Shown here piece by piece: positions 35,546 through 49,800 of a stretch of DNA of 64,000 nucleotides (the stretch's first letter is position 1; each line of letters opens with the position of its first letter). Origin of the DNA: Silurus meridionalis (Eukaryota > Chordata > Actinopteri > Siluriformes > Siluridae); the NCBI RefSeq assembly GCF_014805685.1, contig NC_060887.1, forward strand, positions 12,711,463 to 12,775,462. The letters are read 5' to 3'. The translations under genes and the position numbers were made by a program. The notes beneath the pieces are model-generated. The model was given only the letters and a program-made list of their open reading frames with translations. It was not told the origin of the DNA and did not search any database.

Positions 35546-37249
35546 TTTTTTATATAAACTGCTGCGTCTACTGTGTTAGACTAACTTGGATTTGGTATGT
35601 TGCTTTGGATAAAATGTCATTGTAAATGTATAAAGGTATACAGCAATTGCCATTTAATGTAGGTATTTTTTGCATGCTCTAAATTATTTTCTATAATTGG
35701 ATTGTTGATTTAACTTGACATACGGTGCTTTTGTTCAATTATTAATACTGTGAATGTGCAGGTTCCTTTTATAAGTACAGAATATACAGTAGAGCTCATT
35801 GCTCTACTGTCCAAAAATTTTAAACTGTAATATGTCTGGAAAATACACTATTAAGATGTATTTACAGACCTTTGTCTGTGTATTATGAATTGAATATATT
35901 TTTATACAACATTTCTTGATTATTGTAATTAGTGATATCTGTATTTATACAGTAAATGCCTTTTAATTTACAGAGATTAAATATACAAACCTTTTTCACA
36001 TATGTGCTCTCTGGATTTATTTCATCGTTATTGTACATGAGGAAAACTATACTTTTACAGTAAATTAATGTAAATAGAAAGAGCAGTTTTATAAAATAAC
36101 AAATAAAAACCTTTAATTTATGGTGATTAACCTGACAGTTGGTTCTTTACCTAAGTTATTTGACAGAATTGATCTGTTTTTCTATAGTTTAAAAAGTATT
36201 TATCAACATTAATATTCTGTAATTTAAGTACTTTTGACCATAAAGTCTATTCTGTATTTTTATAATTTTTTGCTAGTAATTTTGTAAAATGGTTATTTCT
36301 GTAATTTAAGTGATTATCTCTGGAAGCCCTGCTGCCAGTCTTTTTACCATTTTTTTACAGATTTTTTTTTTTAACAGTGTATTTAATAAGAAGAATTCAA
36401 GAAGTTTTTATTGTTATTTCAACCAAATATAGCTGACGCAGTAAATGAGACAATGTTTTTCCAGAACCCTGGTGCTAAAAAATAAACAGCATAGCGCTAC
36501 ATCACACAAAATAGAGCTAGATACAGAACACAGAGCTAAGACTAAAGTAAGTTACAGATAAATGCATCATGTGCAACCTGTGTGAACAGTGCAGACAAAA
36601 GACAGTGGTAAGACGGCCTACAAAATAAAAATCGCACTATTTTGGATCCGGAGTGGATGCTGCAAACTACTGCCACCACCATCTTGGTTCTATTATTGCT
36701 TGCTTCCTTATTATTATAGCTTGCTCTTATTTATTATTTGTTAAAATGCGAGTATACATATGCATTTGTACACCTATTGACAATCAGGTGTTTCTATACA
36801 TATTTATTTTGTATTTTTTTTCTGGTTAAGTGTACCCTTTGTATGTTGTTTAAATGCCCACCCAAATATGTTGCAGTGGGATCCAAAAGTATGAAAATTA
36901 CTAATCCTAATCTATAAATGGTTTTGTTGTCATTAAAGAATGACATCCATCATTTTTGCATCCTCCACCCTCTCTAATTTCAGTTCATTATAAAGTATCC
37001 AAAAGCTTCATGGTTTTCAAAGTTTCATGTTTGCAAGAACAGGGTAGTGGGGGACTATTTAATTTTTATTCAATAGTATATATATATAAACACTTTATAA
37101 AACGCTGAATAAAACACTAAATAAAACGCTGACATTATATTTCAGACTGGATAGATTGTGGAGATTATTATTAATGAAATATATGTTATTGTATGCAAAG
37201 TTAAGTGCAATAAAAGTTTTTTTATTGTGTCCTGATCTGTTGTTGATTA
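35546..37249. other. Intergenic DNA upstream of gene C
   Basis: AT-rich with no gene. About 36405-36640 looks like a dispersed repeat (GAATTCAAGAAGTTTTTATT, TTTTTCCAGAACCCTGGTGC); its class is uncertain. A few short tandem TATA runs occur near 37077. Confidence 0.4.
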
Positions 37250-37519
37250 ATCAGTGGCTGTGAAACTCAACACCTGACTGTAAAAGGTTGTAAAGGCGGA
37301 AGGTGAATGTGACAGTCTGGGAGAAACCGGTGGAGGATTAAACTCTGATAGTTTTCCTGTAGGCTGATCACTCCTGCGTGTAGTTTTTTATTCACGTTGG
37401 TTACAGACCTGCTTTCCAGATCGGCTCTTTTCGGTTTATTTCGAGTCTCGTGATTATTGGTGAATAATCAGCACAAGTCGCTTTTTGTGGATCAGTGGTG
37501 AAGCTCCGGATTTCTCACG
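37250..37519 (+). promoter_or_regulatory. Conserved promoter-proximal and 5' leader of gene C
   Basis: Matches 15650-15869 of gene B (GACTGTAAAAGGTTGTAAAG, CTCTGATAGTTTTCCTGTAG, AGCACAAGTCGCTTTTTGTG, TGAAGCTCCGGATTTCTCAC). Gene C has an extra segment, about 40-50 bp, near 37380-37430. It lacks the fold-back element found upstream in gene B. Confidence 0.55.
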
Positions 37520-37757
37520 ATGCATTTACACGCTGTGTTCTGCATTCTGCTTCTGCTGACATGTACAGGTGAGCACTGACCTGAGCAAGAAGAAGAAAAG
37601 GCAAGGAGATAGTGATTAATTACAGTGTTGCCTCATTCAGCATAATGTGTGGATGAAAACCAAACATAAAACGTTTAAAATCGACATTTTGAATTCTCTC
37701 ATAATCTTTCTGTTTCTCCCTCTTATTATATCTTTCTATGTAGATCGAGAGAGAGAA

Positions 37758-37808
<51 letters not shown>

Positions 37809-40800
37809 TATTAAAGAGTAAACTGATGTTTGTGTGCATGAATTCTTGTTACTTGTTTTACTATTGTGTTTCTGTGTTGCCATATTTGTTTCTCCACACA
37901 GGAGTATCCTTTGGCCAGCAGCTGTTATTACCTGAGAGGATGGATATAAAAGTTGGGGAGAACCTGGTGATTACCCCAATCAGCATTCCTGATTCCTCAC
38001 GTGTTTCCACCAAATGGAACTATAATGGAAAAACATTTCTTACTGAAATTCACTCAGGAATTATAATACAGCCACCGTACACTGACAGAGCCAGTCTGAA
38101 CACCAACACTTTAGCTCTGACTCTCAAAAGCCTGACTGAGAGTGATTCTGGACAATATACTCTGGAAGTAGTCACTGTTACAGAAACTAATTCAAGCGTG
38201 ACGTCAGTGCAGGTGTTTGGTGAGTCAATTTTCTTTATTGCCACTGCATACAAACACTTTTTTTTTACAGTTTTCATTTTGTAAACACAATGAAAAGTTT
38301 TTACAGGTTATAAACAGTTTTTGTGCAGAAGTATAAGGATCTTACATCTTTACAACTGATTCTCTATTTGTATCTTTCAAATTATAAAGCATATTACAAA
38401 ATACTATCATATTATTTTTTATGGATGATTATGAACATGCTTGAAAACCAGCACAACATTTATTGAATTCAGTTTCATGAGACAGAACATGTATTTGAAT
38501 TGGAGACAGAATATTGTCTGTAAATAATGCCTAAAAATCCATATTTGAACATGAAAAAAAGGTGAAACTGTAAATCTTATAACCATTTTTGGTTAAAAAA
38601 ACAATATTATCTTCTAAATAAAATCCTACACGACCACTTGGCTGGAACAGTTGTTTCATCGTCTATTTTGACTACACTGCCGTAATGCAGTAAAATCTCC
38701 TCATCTGAATTCTCCATAATTGGTAAAGATCGATGCCTAGCACCCATGTTAAGAATCTGTAGTTCTATAGTAGCAGATTTGAAGTAATCTAAAAGTAAAC
38801 GAAGTAAAATAATTTAGCATGGAGTACAGTATTATTTACACTAGCTACTGTTTGATCTGTATAGCTAAAGGTTTAATGACCAGTGATTATTATCTAAAAT
38901 TATGAGAGCTAAAACTGTTTGTACAGTGATTGAGTTTAAATGGTAAAATAGCAAATTTCAAATCAAATCTTGAATGTACTGGTGTACTGGTGCCCATGGG
39001 TGAACTTGTGTTTTTACCCCAGTACCAATCTCCAATGTTACCCTATTAATCAGTAAAACAGGGCTGTGTGAATTCAACAACACTGTTAGTCTCAGTCTCT
39101 GCATCTGAATTATTATTTTAGTTTCAGTAAATTACGTCTGTTTTATTCTGTGTCTTGTGCATCTTTGCTTTTTATATGTACTATGATTGTTTATGAGGCC
39201 TGTATTACATTTAAACCCCCAGTGCCAGCATCCAATGTTACCATATTACCAAGTCAAACAGAACTGGTTGAATTCAACAGCACTGTGAGTCTCAGGTGCT
39301 CTGCGTCTGGCTCCTTTCTTACATTTGTGTGGCTGAACAGAAGCTCTGAGGTAACAGAAGATGATCGAGTTCAGTTAACAGACAGCAACAGCAGTCTGAC
39401 CATCACTAATGTGACCAGAGCTGACAGAGGTCCATACTATTGTAATGTGTCCAACTCTGTCAGCCAAGCAACAAGTCCTTCAATGAACCTCATTATTCAT
39501 TGTAAGTTATTTCATGTCATGCAATTTATTGATGGTTCTAAAGTTTTTCAAACAAATATGCATGATATACCTGGTCTCTAAAAGACCATGGATGGCTCTA
39601 AAACTCTCTGAATATGGACTGTTCTATTGCAGATGGTCCAGAAAATGTTGCTGTCAAAGCAGATCCAGAGGGACCCGTTTACAGAGCTGGGTCTAACGTC
39701 AAACTGACCTGCTCAGCTGAGTCCAGCCCTGCTGCTGAGTTTCACTGGGCTGTGAATGGATCAGCACTTGGTCAAATGGGACACAAGCTCATAATGAACA
39801 ACATTCAGAGCAGTCAGAGTGGCAGTTATACCTGCATCGCCCATAACACAAAGACCCTGAGATATTTCACTTCTGAACCCATCAGCATCACTGTACTAGG
39901 TGGGTTATAGTTTAATTATTGGATTCATGCACAAAACAAAATTTGGAATCCCTTTTTAGTATTTAATTTAAACAATAAAGAATTTGGAATTTCTGATTGA
40001 ATCCCTGTGGCTTTGCTTATCCAACCACAGTATATGACTACAGAAGAATGAAGGTCTAGATAATAATGTAATGTTTTCTTTACAAAGAAAATGAAAATAG
40101 CTTGATACAATATACTGAACTCCAAGGAGTTGTATTGAACTAACAATTAAATTATATGTGTATGTGCTGCATTATGTAAGAAATAAACCATAATGTGGTA
40201 ATCTGTCATTGGAAAATAGTGAATCTTGGGGTGGAGTGGTGATGTTCAGTGAAACCCAGATATATCTGTGGTGACCATTAATGGACACTGACACCCAACA
40301 CTCCTTTGATAAATGTTAAATAAATGCCTTCTTAAAAATGCATTTCAATACCAAATTAGTAATGCAACATTTTTCACGCTTGTACTTGGCTAAGGTAATG
40401 TGTGGCTTGTACAAGTCCCTCTGACTTAGCAGTTACTACAATTATTAGTGTATACATTAGTAAATGTGTTATTATAACATTTACTATAATCATTTATGAG
40501 AAACAGTATAAACTTTCCATTTGAATTATTTATCTCTCGTAACAGCAGTTCAGCACTTTCTGGGGAATCCAGTTTATTTGAGAATTCAACTGTTAAATAA
40601 TATATACACCAGGCATAACATTATGACATTAACATTATGACTGGTGAGTTTATAACACTTATTTTCTCTTCATCAAGGAACCTGTTAGTGGGTTGGAAAT
40701 ATTAGGCAGCAAGATAACATTTTGTCCTCAAATTTGATATGTTGAAAACAGGAAAAATGAGCAAGCGTAAGGATTTTAGTTTAGTTTAGCTTGACAAGGC

Positions 40801-43800
40801 AAAATTGTGATAGCTAGATGGTCATGGGTGGCCAAGGCTAACTGATGCACATGGGAAGCGAAGGCTGGCCCGTGTGGTTTGATCCAACATACGAGTTACT
40901 GTAGCTCAAATTGCTGAAAAAGTTAATGTTAATGATTGACGGGTCAAAACTGTTTTAGCAGCAAAAGATTACCAACACAACATTAGGCAGGGGGTTATAA
41001 TGTTATGGCAGATCGGTGGCCATAAAGATATGCCTGGTCAGTGTATAATGGATTATTAATCTACTTCTTAAATGTGTAGGTTATTAAGTCCTAATACTTG
41101 AAGGATTTTGCTAGTTAGTTTTCAATCTGTATTTCTTTTTCCTGTGGTACTAAAACTGATGATCTAAAGGAGTGCTATAATAGTGTTGGTACAGTGTTCA
41201 TGTCTAATATGTACTGTTGTGAACCTGAGCCCTGTATTACACTTTAATCTCCAGTGCCAGTCTCCAACATTGCCATAGCAACAAATAAAACGGAAGTTGA
41301 ACTCAACAGCACTGTGAGTCTCGTCTGCTCTGCAAATGGCTCCTCGCTTAAATATTTTTGGCTGAATGATAGTTCTGAGGTAACAGCAGGAGAGCGAGTT
41401 GAGCTAACAGACAGCAACACCACTCTGACCATTACCCGTGTGATCAGAGGGGACACAGGCCCATACCAATGTGGAGCTTCAAACAACTTCAACAAGGAAT
41501 TAAGTCCTTCACTGAGCCTCACCATTTCTAGTGAGTTATTTTGTATAATTTTAATAATTTAAAATTCTTTGCCTACAAAGTATGTATGGTAGCTTATTGG
41601 TTAAGGCATTTGGATCAGAAGGTCATAAGTTCAAATCCCAGCACCACCAGTCCTTGAGCAATGTTCTTAACCCTCAAATGCTTAGTTGTAAGTCGTCCTG
41701 GATTAGGGGCGTCTGCCAAATGTTGCTACATAGTCTCTGCTAGTTCAGAAACCCACTACAAACAACAACTTACTATTAAATCAACATGATGTCTTGGGAT
41801 CTTGTGTTTTAATAGGAAACGGTTGCATTTTTATGCTGAATGCAAGTGACTATATTGAAATATACCTGACTGTTAATAGATAAATAATCTAGGGTTACCA
41901 CCTGTACTAACTCAGTGTCTCTGCCTTGTACAAAACCTAGTCACTGGTACTTATTTTGATTACATATTTTTTACATAAAAGGTAAAAAAAATATATGAAA
42001 AAAGTGAGAGTGCATCCCTTATAGATTTCTGTTCACTTTATATCACTTGTATCACAGTGCGATGTAATGCTAATATAACCATATATACAAAACTTATATA
42101 TCTTGTATATCATTCTTCCTTTTTCGAAACTTTGTTTATATTAATATTATTATAGTACCAATATATAGCTTCAAATACTTACACTATGTTATTATAAATG
42201 ATTATTACCATATCATTTTTTTTATTTATCATCGTAGTTTAGATTCTGAATAAATACAACTTAGTATTTACTTCTGCATTTATAAATAAGGTGTATGGGT
42301 GCTAAAACACTACTGCTGATCTAAAAGTTGTAATTGTGTATACTGATAGAAATACGGAGTTATCTTGCAATCTAAAAGAATGTTTCTTCTTCATTTTTTT
42401 TGGGGGGGATAGTATGTAATAATTTAAACGTAGATTTTTATTTGTTGCAAATTTCATGCAGGATTTCATGTGTCTTGCACTGTGAAGAGCTTCTGTCTGC
42501 CCACTCTGCCATAAAGCTCATGTCAGTGGAGTGTTTTAGTAAAAGTTAACCATCTTCAAGTTTCTCCCATCTCTATACATGATCTCTGGAGCTCAGCCAG
42601 AGTGACCATCAGGCTCTCGATCATCTTTCTAACCGAGGCCATTCTTCTCAGATTGCTCATTGTGTCCAGTTGTCCAGCTCTAGAAAAATAGTCATAATTG
42701 TTGTATGCTTTTAAGAATTATGGAGGTCACTGAGCTACACTACCACATGTTATTACATATCTGATATCTGGGGTATGGATTATAGATTGATGTGAAAAAA
42801 AATATGTAAAGCATTTTTATAACATAACTTAAAATGACAATATTAAGGTGTCTGTATAATTGTACTTTAGGGAATTGCTCAATTGAACTATGGTTCTGAA
42901 GAAATGATGAATTGTATACAGACACTTACTAAAGAAAACCTTTATGATAATGATTGTTCACTAGGTTTTATAGCCTATACAGGGAGTGCAGAATTATTAG
43001 GCAAGTTGTATTTTTGAGGATTAATTTTATTTGAGGATTTAATTTGAACAACAACCATGTTCTCAATGAACACAAAAAACTCATTAATATCAAAGCTGAA
43101 TATTTTTGGAAGTAGTTTTTAGTTTTAGCTATTTTAGGGGGATATCTGTGTGTGCAGGTGACTATTACTGTGCATAATTATTAGGCAACTTAACAAAAAA
43201 CAAATTCATACCCATTTCAATTATTTATTTTTACCAGTGAAACCAATATAACATCTCAACATTCACAAATATACATGTCTGACATTCAAAAACCAAACAA
43301 AAACAAATCAGTGACCAATATAGCCACCTTTCTTTGCAAGGACACTCAAAAGCCTGCCATCCATGGATTCTGTCAGTGTTTTGATCTGTTCACCATCAAC
43401 ATTGCAGCAGCAACCACAGCCTCCCAGACACTGTTCAGAGAGGTGTACTGTTTTCCTCCTTGTAAATCGCACATTTGATGATGGACCACAGGTTCTCAAT
43501 GGGGTTCAGATCAGGTGAACAAGGAGGCCATATCATTAGATTTTCTTCTTTTATACCCTTTCTTGCCAGCCACGCTGTGGAGTACTTGGGCGTGTGTGAT
43601 GGAGCATTGTCCTGCATGAAAATCATGTTTTTCTTGAAGGATGCAGACTTCTTCCTGTACCACTGCTTGAAGAAGGTGTCTTCCAGAAACTGGCAGTAGG
43701 ACTGGGAGTTCAGCTTGACTCCATCCTCAACCCGAAAAGGCCCCACAAGCTCATCTTTGATGATACCAGCCCAAACCAGTACTCCACCTCCACCTTGCTG

Positions 43801-46800
43801 GCGCCTGAGTCGGACTGGAGCTCTCTGCCCTTTACCAATCCAGCCACGGGCCCATCCATCTGGCCCATCAAGACTCACTCATTTCATCAGTCCATAAAAC
43901 CTTAGAAAAATCAGTCTTGAGATATTTCTTGGCCCAGTCTTGACGCTTTCAGCTTGTGTGTCTTGTTCAGTGGTGGTCGACTTTCTGCCTTTCTTACCTT
44001 GGCCATGTCTCTGAGTATTGCACACCTTGTGCTTTTGGGCACCCAGTGATGTTGCAGCTCTGAAATATGGCCAAACTGGTGGCAAGTGGCATCTTGGCAG
44101 CTGCACGCTTGACTTTTCTCAGTTCACGGGCAGTTATTTTGCGCCTTGGTTTTCCACACGCTTCTTGCGACCCTGTCGACTATTTTGAATGAAACGCTTG
44201 ATTGTTCGATGATCACGCTTCAGAAGCTTGGCTATTTTAAGACTGCTGCATCCCTCTGCAATATATCTCACTATTTTTGACTTTTCTGAGCCTGTCAAGT
44301 CCTTCTTTTGACCCATTTTGCCAAAGGAAAGGAAGTTGCCTAATAATTATGCACACCTGATATAGGGTGTTGATGTCATTAGACCACACCCCTTCTCATT
44401 ACAGAGATGCACATCACCTAATATGCTTAATTGGTAGTAGGCTTTCCAGCCTATACAGCTTGGAGTAAGACAACATGCATAACGAGGATGATGTGGTCAA
44501 AATACTAATTTGCCTAATAATTCTGCACTCCCTGTAGGATTGAGACAGATGTTATTTGATTGGACATAATCTGCTCAGTGTATCAAATTTTAGTTTCTAA
44601 GCCCTCAAAGGTCTAAATCATACTGTATATTTTAGAAAATATATGCTATTTTTGTTTTCTTGGAAATGTAAGAAATCAAGTATTTCAGTCAATAACACTT
44701 TAGTGATGCATAAATACCGCATAAATATATATAATACGCAATAGTACAAATTTATAGTAACAACAAGTAGTTGTAATTAGTAAATGTGTAATGGTAAACA
44801 AATTCACTTCAGTGTTACTGTTACTGTTAAGTCATGGTTGGTTAAATTTCGGTACAGTTAGGGGAAGAAATGCAAAACATGAAATCACTAAAGAATCCTT
44901 ATCGCTAAACTGTCATCAAAATGGCAGCGATTTAATGCATGTAAATAAACAAAACTAAAATAATTTGCAACCATATAATACATTTGTGAGGGAACTCAGA
45001 TTTTAACATGTTCCGCACGTGCACATGTGCACCAAACCAAAAACCTTGTCCCGGAAAAGGTTGCTTCAAATACATGTTCCATTATACCTCTAATAATTAG
45101 TGTTTTCCAGGTTTGTTGGTACCTGCACTTGGCATAGCCAAATGCTAGCTTTCTCAATATGTCACTTTTATGTAATGTTTTAATGAATTGATATTTCTGT
45201 CTTTCAGTAGCAAAATATTTCAATAACTCAATTGACTTAGATTTTTTTTGTGTGTTCCCATAACAGCTGGAAATGCAGCGGACGTGCCACTGTCTGCAGG
45301 AGCGATAGCTGGAATTGTTATTGGAGTTATAGTCGGTGTCGCTGCAATTGCTGGTTTGATTTACTACTTTGTGACAAAATACAAGTAAGTACATTACACC
45401 AAAACTTTGTCATATCAATTGTAAACTGCATATTATTGTAAACACAGAATTGATCTCTCTTACTCATGATGAACTCATGTTAGCAAAGCCTTACCTTGTC
45501 TATCACAATATTGGGAAAGTGTCCGAATCCATTCATTAGAAGTATTTCTATACTTTATTTTTTGGTCTAAGGTGTTCTTTAAAGACTATCTGAAAATACG
45601 TATATGCATATGCGTATATAATATAAACTTAATATTAAATATTTTGGAAGACATTCCCTATTCATTTTCACTTTGTATTGAGACTTTTGGTACAGGTTCA
45701 GGTTATGTAGCTTTTATTGCTAATTTGACTATATACAGGTAGTCCCAGTATATACAAAAGGTCCCTCTATTAACAAGGAACTACAGAAGAGGACATAAAA
45801 ATACACAAGCCAACATTGGACTAACTAAGACATAAGCAGATCGATATATAGGACTACATAAAGTACATGTGTATGTTTTCACCATGTATGAAATGGCTCT
45901 GGGTCAAATTTGGGGAGGAAACAATATTCTCTATTAACTGGGTGAAAATCTGTAAATGGGTAAGTTCTTGCATTCGGCTTGATTTACGGCTTAGTAAAGC
46001 CGAAAGAATGGTTATTTTTATTAACAAGCCTTGGTGATACAGATTTTACCCACAGTTTAATATATCGTAGTGGAAAATCATTCTCAAATATTTCACTAAT
46101 CTTTTGCCAATTCTTCACACGGTTAACTACAGTTAATTATTTACAAGATCAAGTTTTAGTTATGATTATATGTATAGCCACAATTCAAGCCAATGTTGGG
46201 TTATAATAATAATTGCAATAATAATCATCATCAAAATCATTATTATAGCAATTTATTATTTTGAATTAATAATAACTTTGAATTGTAATAATTTGTCTTA
46301 ATCTTGCAGGCCAGAAACTTCTTCCAGAGGAAATAAGCACAGTGGAGGTATATTTAGGGAATTTCAGTCATTTATAAGCATTATATAAATATTGATTGCA
46401 TCAGCAAAATGATGTCAGATTTATACAGTATATATAGTCCTTTTTTAATATGCACCAAGCACAAATAAATAATTATAATTTTTTTTATAGGCAAATGAAT
46501 GTATAAAAACATTTAATCATTTTTTTGATTTGTGCTTTTTTTCTGACACAGCAAACGGAGGACAGCATGTGAGTCATTTTCAGTCTTATGGTCTACAGTA
46601 TACACCACACAGTCTAGATGTAAAATAGTCATTCAGATGTATGTAGCTGACACTTGCTTTGTCTTTATTGCTTTACTATCAAATGACTTTATAGTGTTTA
46701 TTATACAGAAGTAATTGAAATGATGAAGACTCTTCCCGGCACTACAGATACATATCTATTCTCATAAACACCTGAGGACTTTGACCGCAAATACCGCACA

Positions 46801-49800
46801 CATCCTTTTCTGGTATCAATCAACTCAGTGATCCTTTTTTAGTAAATAATATAGGACAGAAAGCCAAGGGATACAAGCTCCAGGTGCAAGATGCATTTTA
46901 ATGTGATGTGACTGTTGCTGGGATGATGACAGTGGTAGTAATAATCAGGCTTACTTACATAGTGTTTTTTTTTTATGATGAACAATACTGTGATTTACCA
47001 TTGTACCTTTAGTAAATGCTAAATGAAGAATAATTAATGTTATCACATTGGTTAAAAATAAACCCAACCAGTTGTCCCTTATGCCACCAAAGCAACTCTG
47101 ACCCATGTGTGTATATGTTGGTTTGTCTGTGTTTCAGCTATAAAAAAATACAACTATAACTTTTTAAAACTATTGCTAATCATATTTCAGTCGAATCTGA
47201 CAAGTGCAGGGATAAAATTCAAGTCAAGTCAAGTCAAGTTTATTTGTATAGCGCTTTTCACAACAGACATTGTCTCAAAGCAGTTTAACAGAAATCAACA
47301 GTCAAGGTGAACGGTGTGCATTTATCCCTGTTGAGCAAACTCCCTTAGATGTTATAAGGAAGAAACCTTGAGAGGAACCAGACTCAAAAGGGGAACTAAT
47401 CCTCATTTGGGTGACATCAAGAGTTTGATCATAAATCTTTCAACAATACAGAACACTGGAGAGTGAGAACTAACATGAGCACTGGAGTATGAGATTATAA
47501 GCAAATGTCCTTTCTACAGTCTTTGGTATAAAAGTAGGAGCTACTGAGCTCAACATTTGTGATCATCACAGATCCAGCAACAGCTTCTCCATGCCAGAGC
47601 CTTTAAACACTTTAGGAGGTCCAATGTCAAAACTCCACACATGTAGTGGGATCCACTTGGCACTGGTACGTCTCTAGATGGTTCAGGATGTTTGCGGGTT
47701 TGGCATCTACTTCTTTAAAGTCCATAATCTTTATGAGGTAGGACGTGACTGGAGCTGGCCAAACCTCAGGAAGCCTCGGGATGGGGAGAGAAAGAGAAGC
47801 AGTGGAGAGGAATTAGCGTAGCTGCTGTTCATGATATTAACAGCACAAGTTGATAATGTGCATGTGATCAAATGTTCTGGAGCACAAGGTTATGATGTGA
47901 TGTGTGTTATGTGTAGGCTTTGCTAAAAAGATATGTTTTTAATCTGCACTTAAACTGGGTGAGTGTGTCTGAACCCTGAACACTGTCAGGAAGCCTATTC
48001 CGGAGTTTAGGAGCTAAATGTGAAAATGCTCTACCACCTTTAGTGGACTTTGCTATTCTAGGAACTACTAGAAGTCCAGTGTTTTGAGATCTCAGGGAGC
48101 GTGATGGATTGTAGCGTGTTAAAAGACAGGAGAGATACATGGGAGCCAAACTATTTAGTGCTTTATAAGTGAGTAGCAGTAGTTTGTAGTCTATTTGAAA
48201 CTTAACCGGAAGCCAATGTAGGGACGATAAGATTGGGGTTATGTGATCATATTTTCTTGATCTTGTAAGAACTCTTGCTGCCGCATTCTGAACTAACTGA
48301 AGCTTGTTTATTAATGACGCAGGACATCCACCTAGTAATGCATTACAGTAGTCTATTCTGGAGGTCATAAACGCATGGACGAGCTTCTCTGCATCGGATA
48401 TAGATGACATATTTCTTAGCTTAGAAGTATTTCTAAGGTGAAAAAAGGCTGTTTTTGTAACTTGGTTGATATGATTTTTAAAAGATAAGTTGCTGTCTAA
48501 AATAACTCCCAAGTCTTTTACTGTTGAACTAGTGGTTACAGAACATCCGTCTAAATGCAGATTGAGATGCTGGTGCTTCTGTATACTAGTTTTTGGGCCG
48601 ATGAAAAAAGAATTGGCAGAAAGTGATCAGTCAATTCTCAAAGTTGATGTGTTGTAAGCAGAATGTATTCCTAAATGTAAGAGTTTGGTCTTGTGGTGTG
48701 TTTCTAGTATGCAGTGATTAGTATTTGATAAAACTGGTCCAAGAAAAGAAAACATTGGCACAGTGATTGAATCAGCATGCTCATGCTGACCACAGTGCAC
48801 CACCAAAAGCTTCAACAATGGGCATAAGAATTTAAACATGGAGCAATGAAAGAAGATGGCCTGGTCTGATAGAGCACTTTTTTTTTTACATCATGTGTGC
48901 CAGCTGTGTGCATAGAAAGAAAGGGCACAGGATGCAAACTGGATAGTTGTTGTGATGCCCTGGGCATCTGCTCTGAAACCTTGAGCTGTAGCATTCATGT
49001 GGATACATACCACCTTCCTAGACATTGTGTCAGACCAAGTTACAACCCTTCAGGACTTCCCTTAAAACTGTAGGCAACTGGATATAATAACAGAAATTAT
49101 CAGGATAATTTGTCCTGAATATTTACACTGTTCAGGAATGGTTTATTCACTTTTCAGAATATTCAGAAATGATATAGGGAAAATGACCAAGGCCTCCAAA
49201 CTCCCCAGATCATAATTCAATAGAGTATTTGTGGAAGGTCCTGGACGAACAAGTTCAATCCATCGTGTTGTTTTGAAATTATGTTCTGCAATTTGCTGTG
49301 TTGTTATAATGTGTAAATAAAAAAAAAAGGTTGTTATTACTAAAACACTAAAACTCTTTGTTATAGGAGTTGCACTATGCCGACATCACGCATAATCAAA
49401 GGCATCAAGGAAATGCCATGCCAAATAATCCCACACCTTCCCATGTGTCTCAGCAAAGTAATATTCAGGTAAACTGACCTGCTTTTTTTAGTTAAAGGCC
49501 TAGATCAGGTTTCATCACAGTTATAACAGCTTAAACAGAGACATGTAGAGTGTGCAGTTCCTTCATTTCTTTTTTCCCTAATCTTTTAGTAATTTGACTA
49601 GTGTTAAGCCACAACAACATTAGATCCCTTGTTTGACATGCACATGTGCACACGAGCAACTAAATGAGGCTCTAAAAAAGAGTATGATGTACTAGTAGGG
49701 CTGAGCAAACTATTGAGTAGTAATATTTAATTATTACTCAAGTAAAAGTAAAATGGACTCATATAATTAGCATATTATGAAATAAAACAAATCAATTGTG

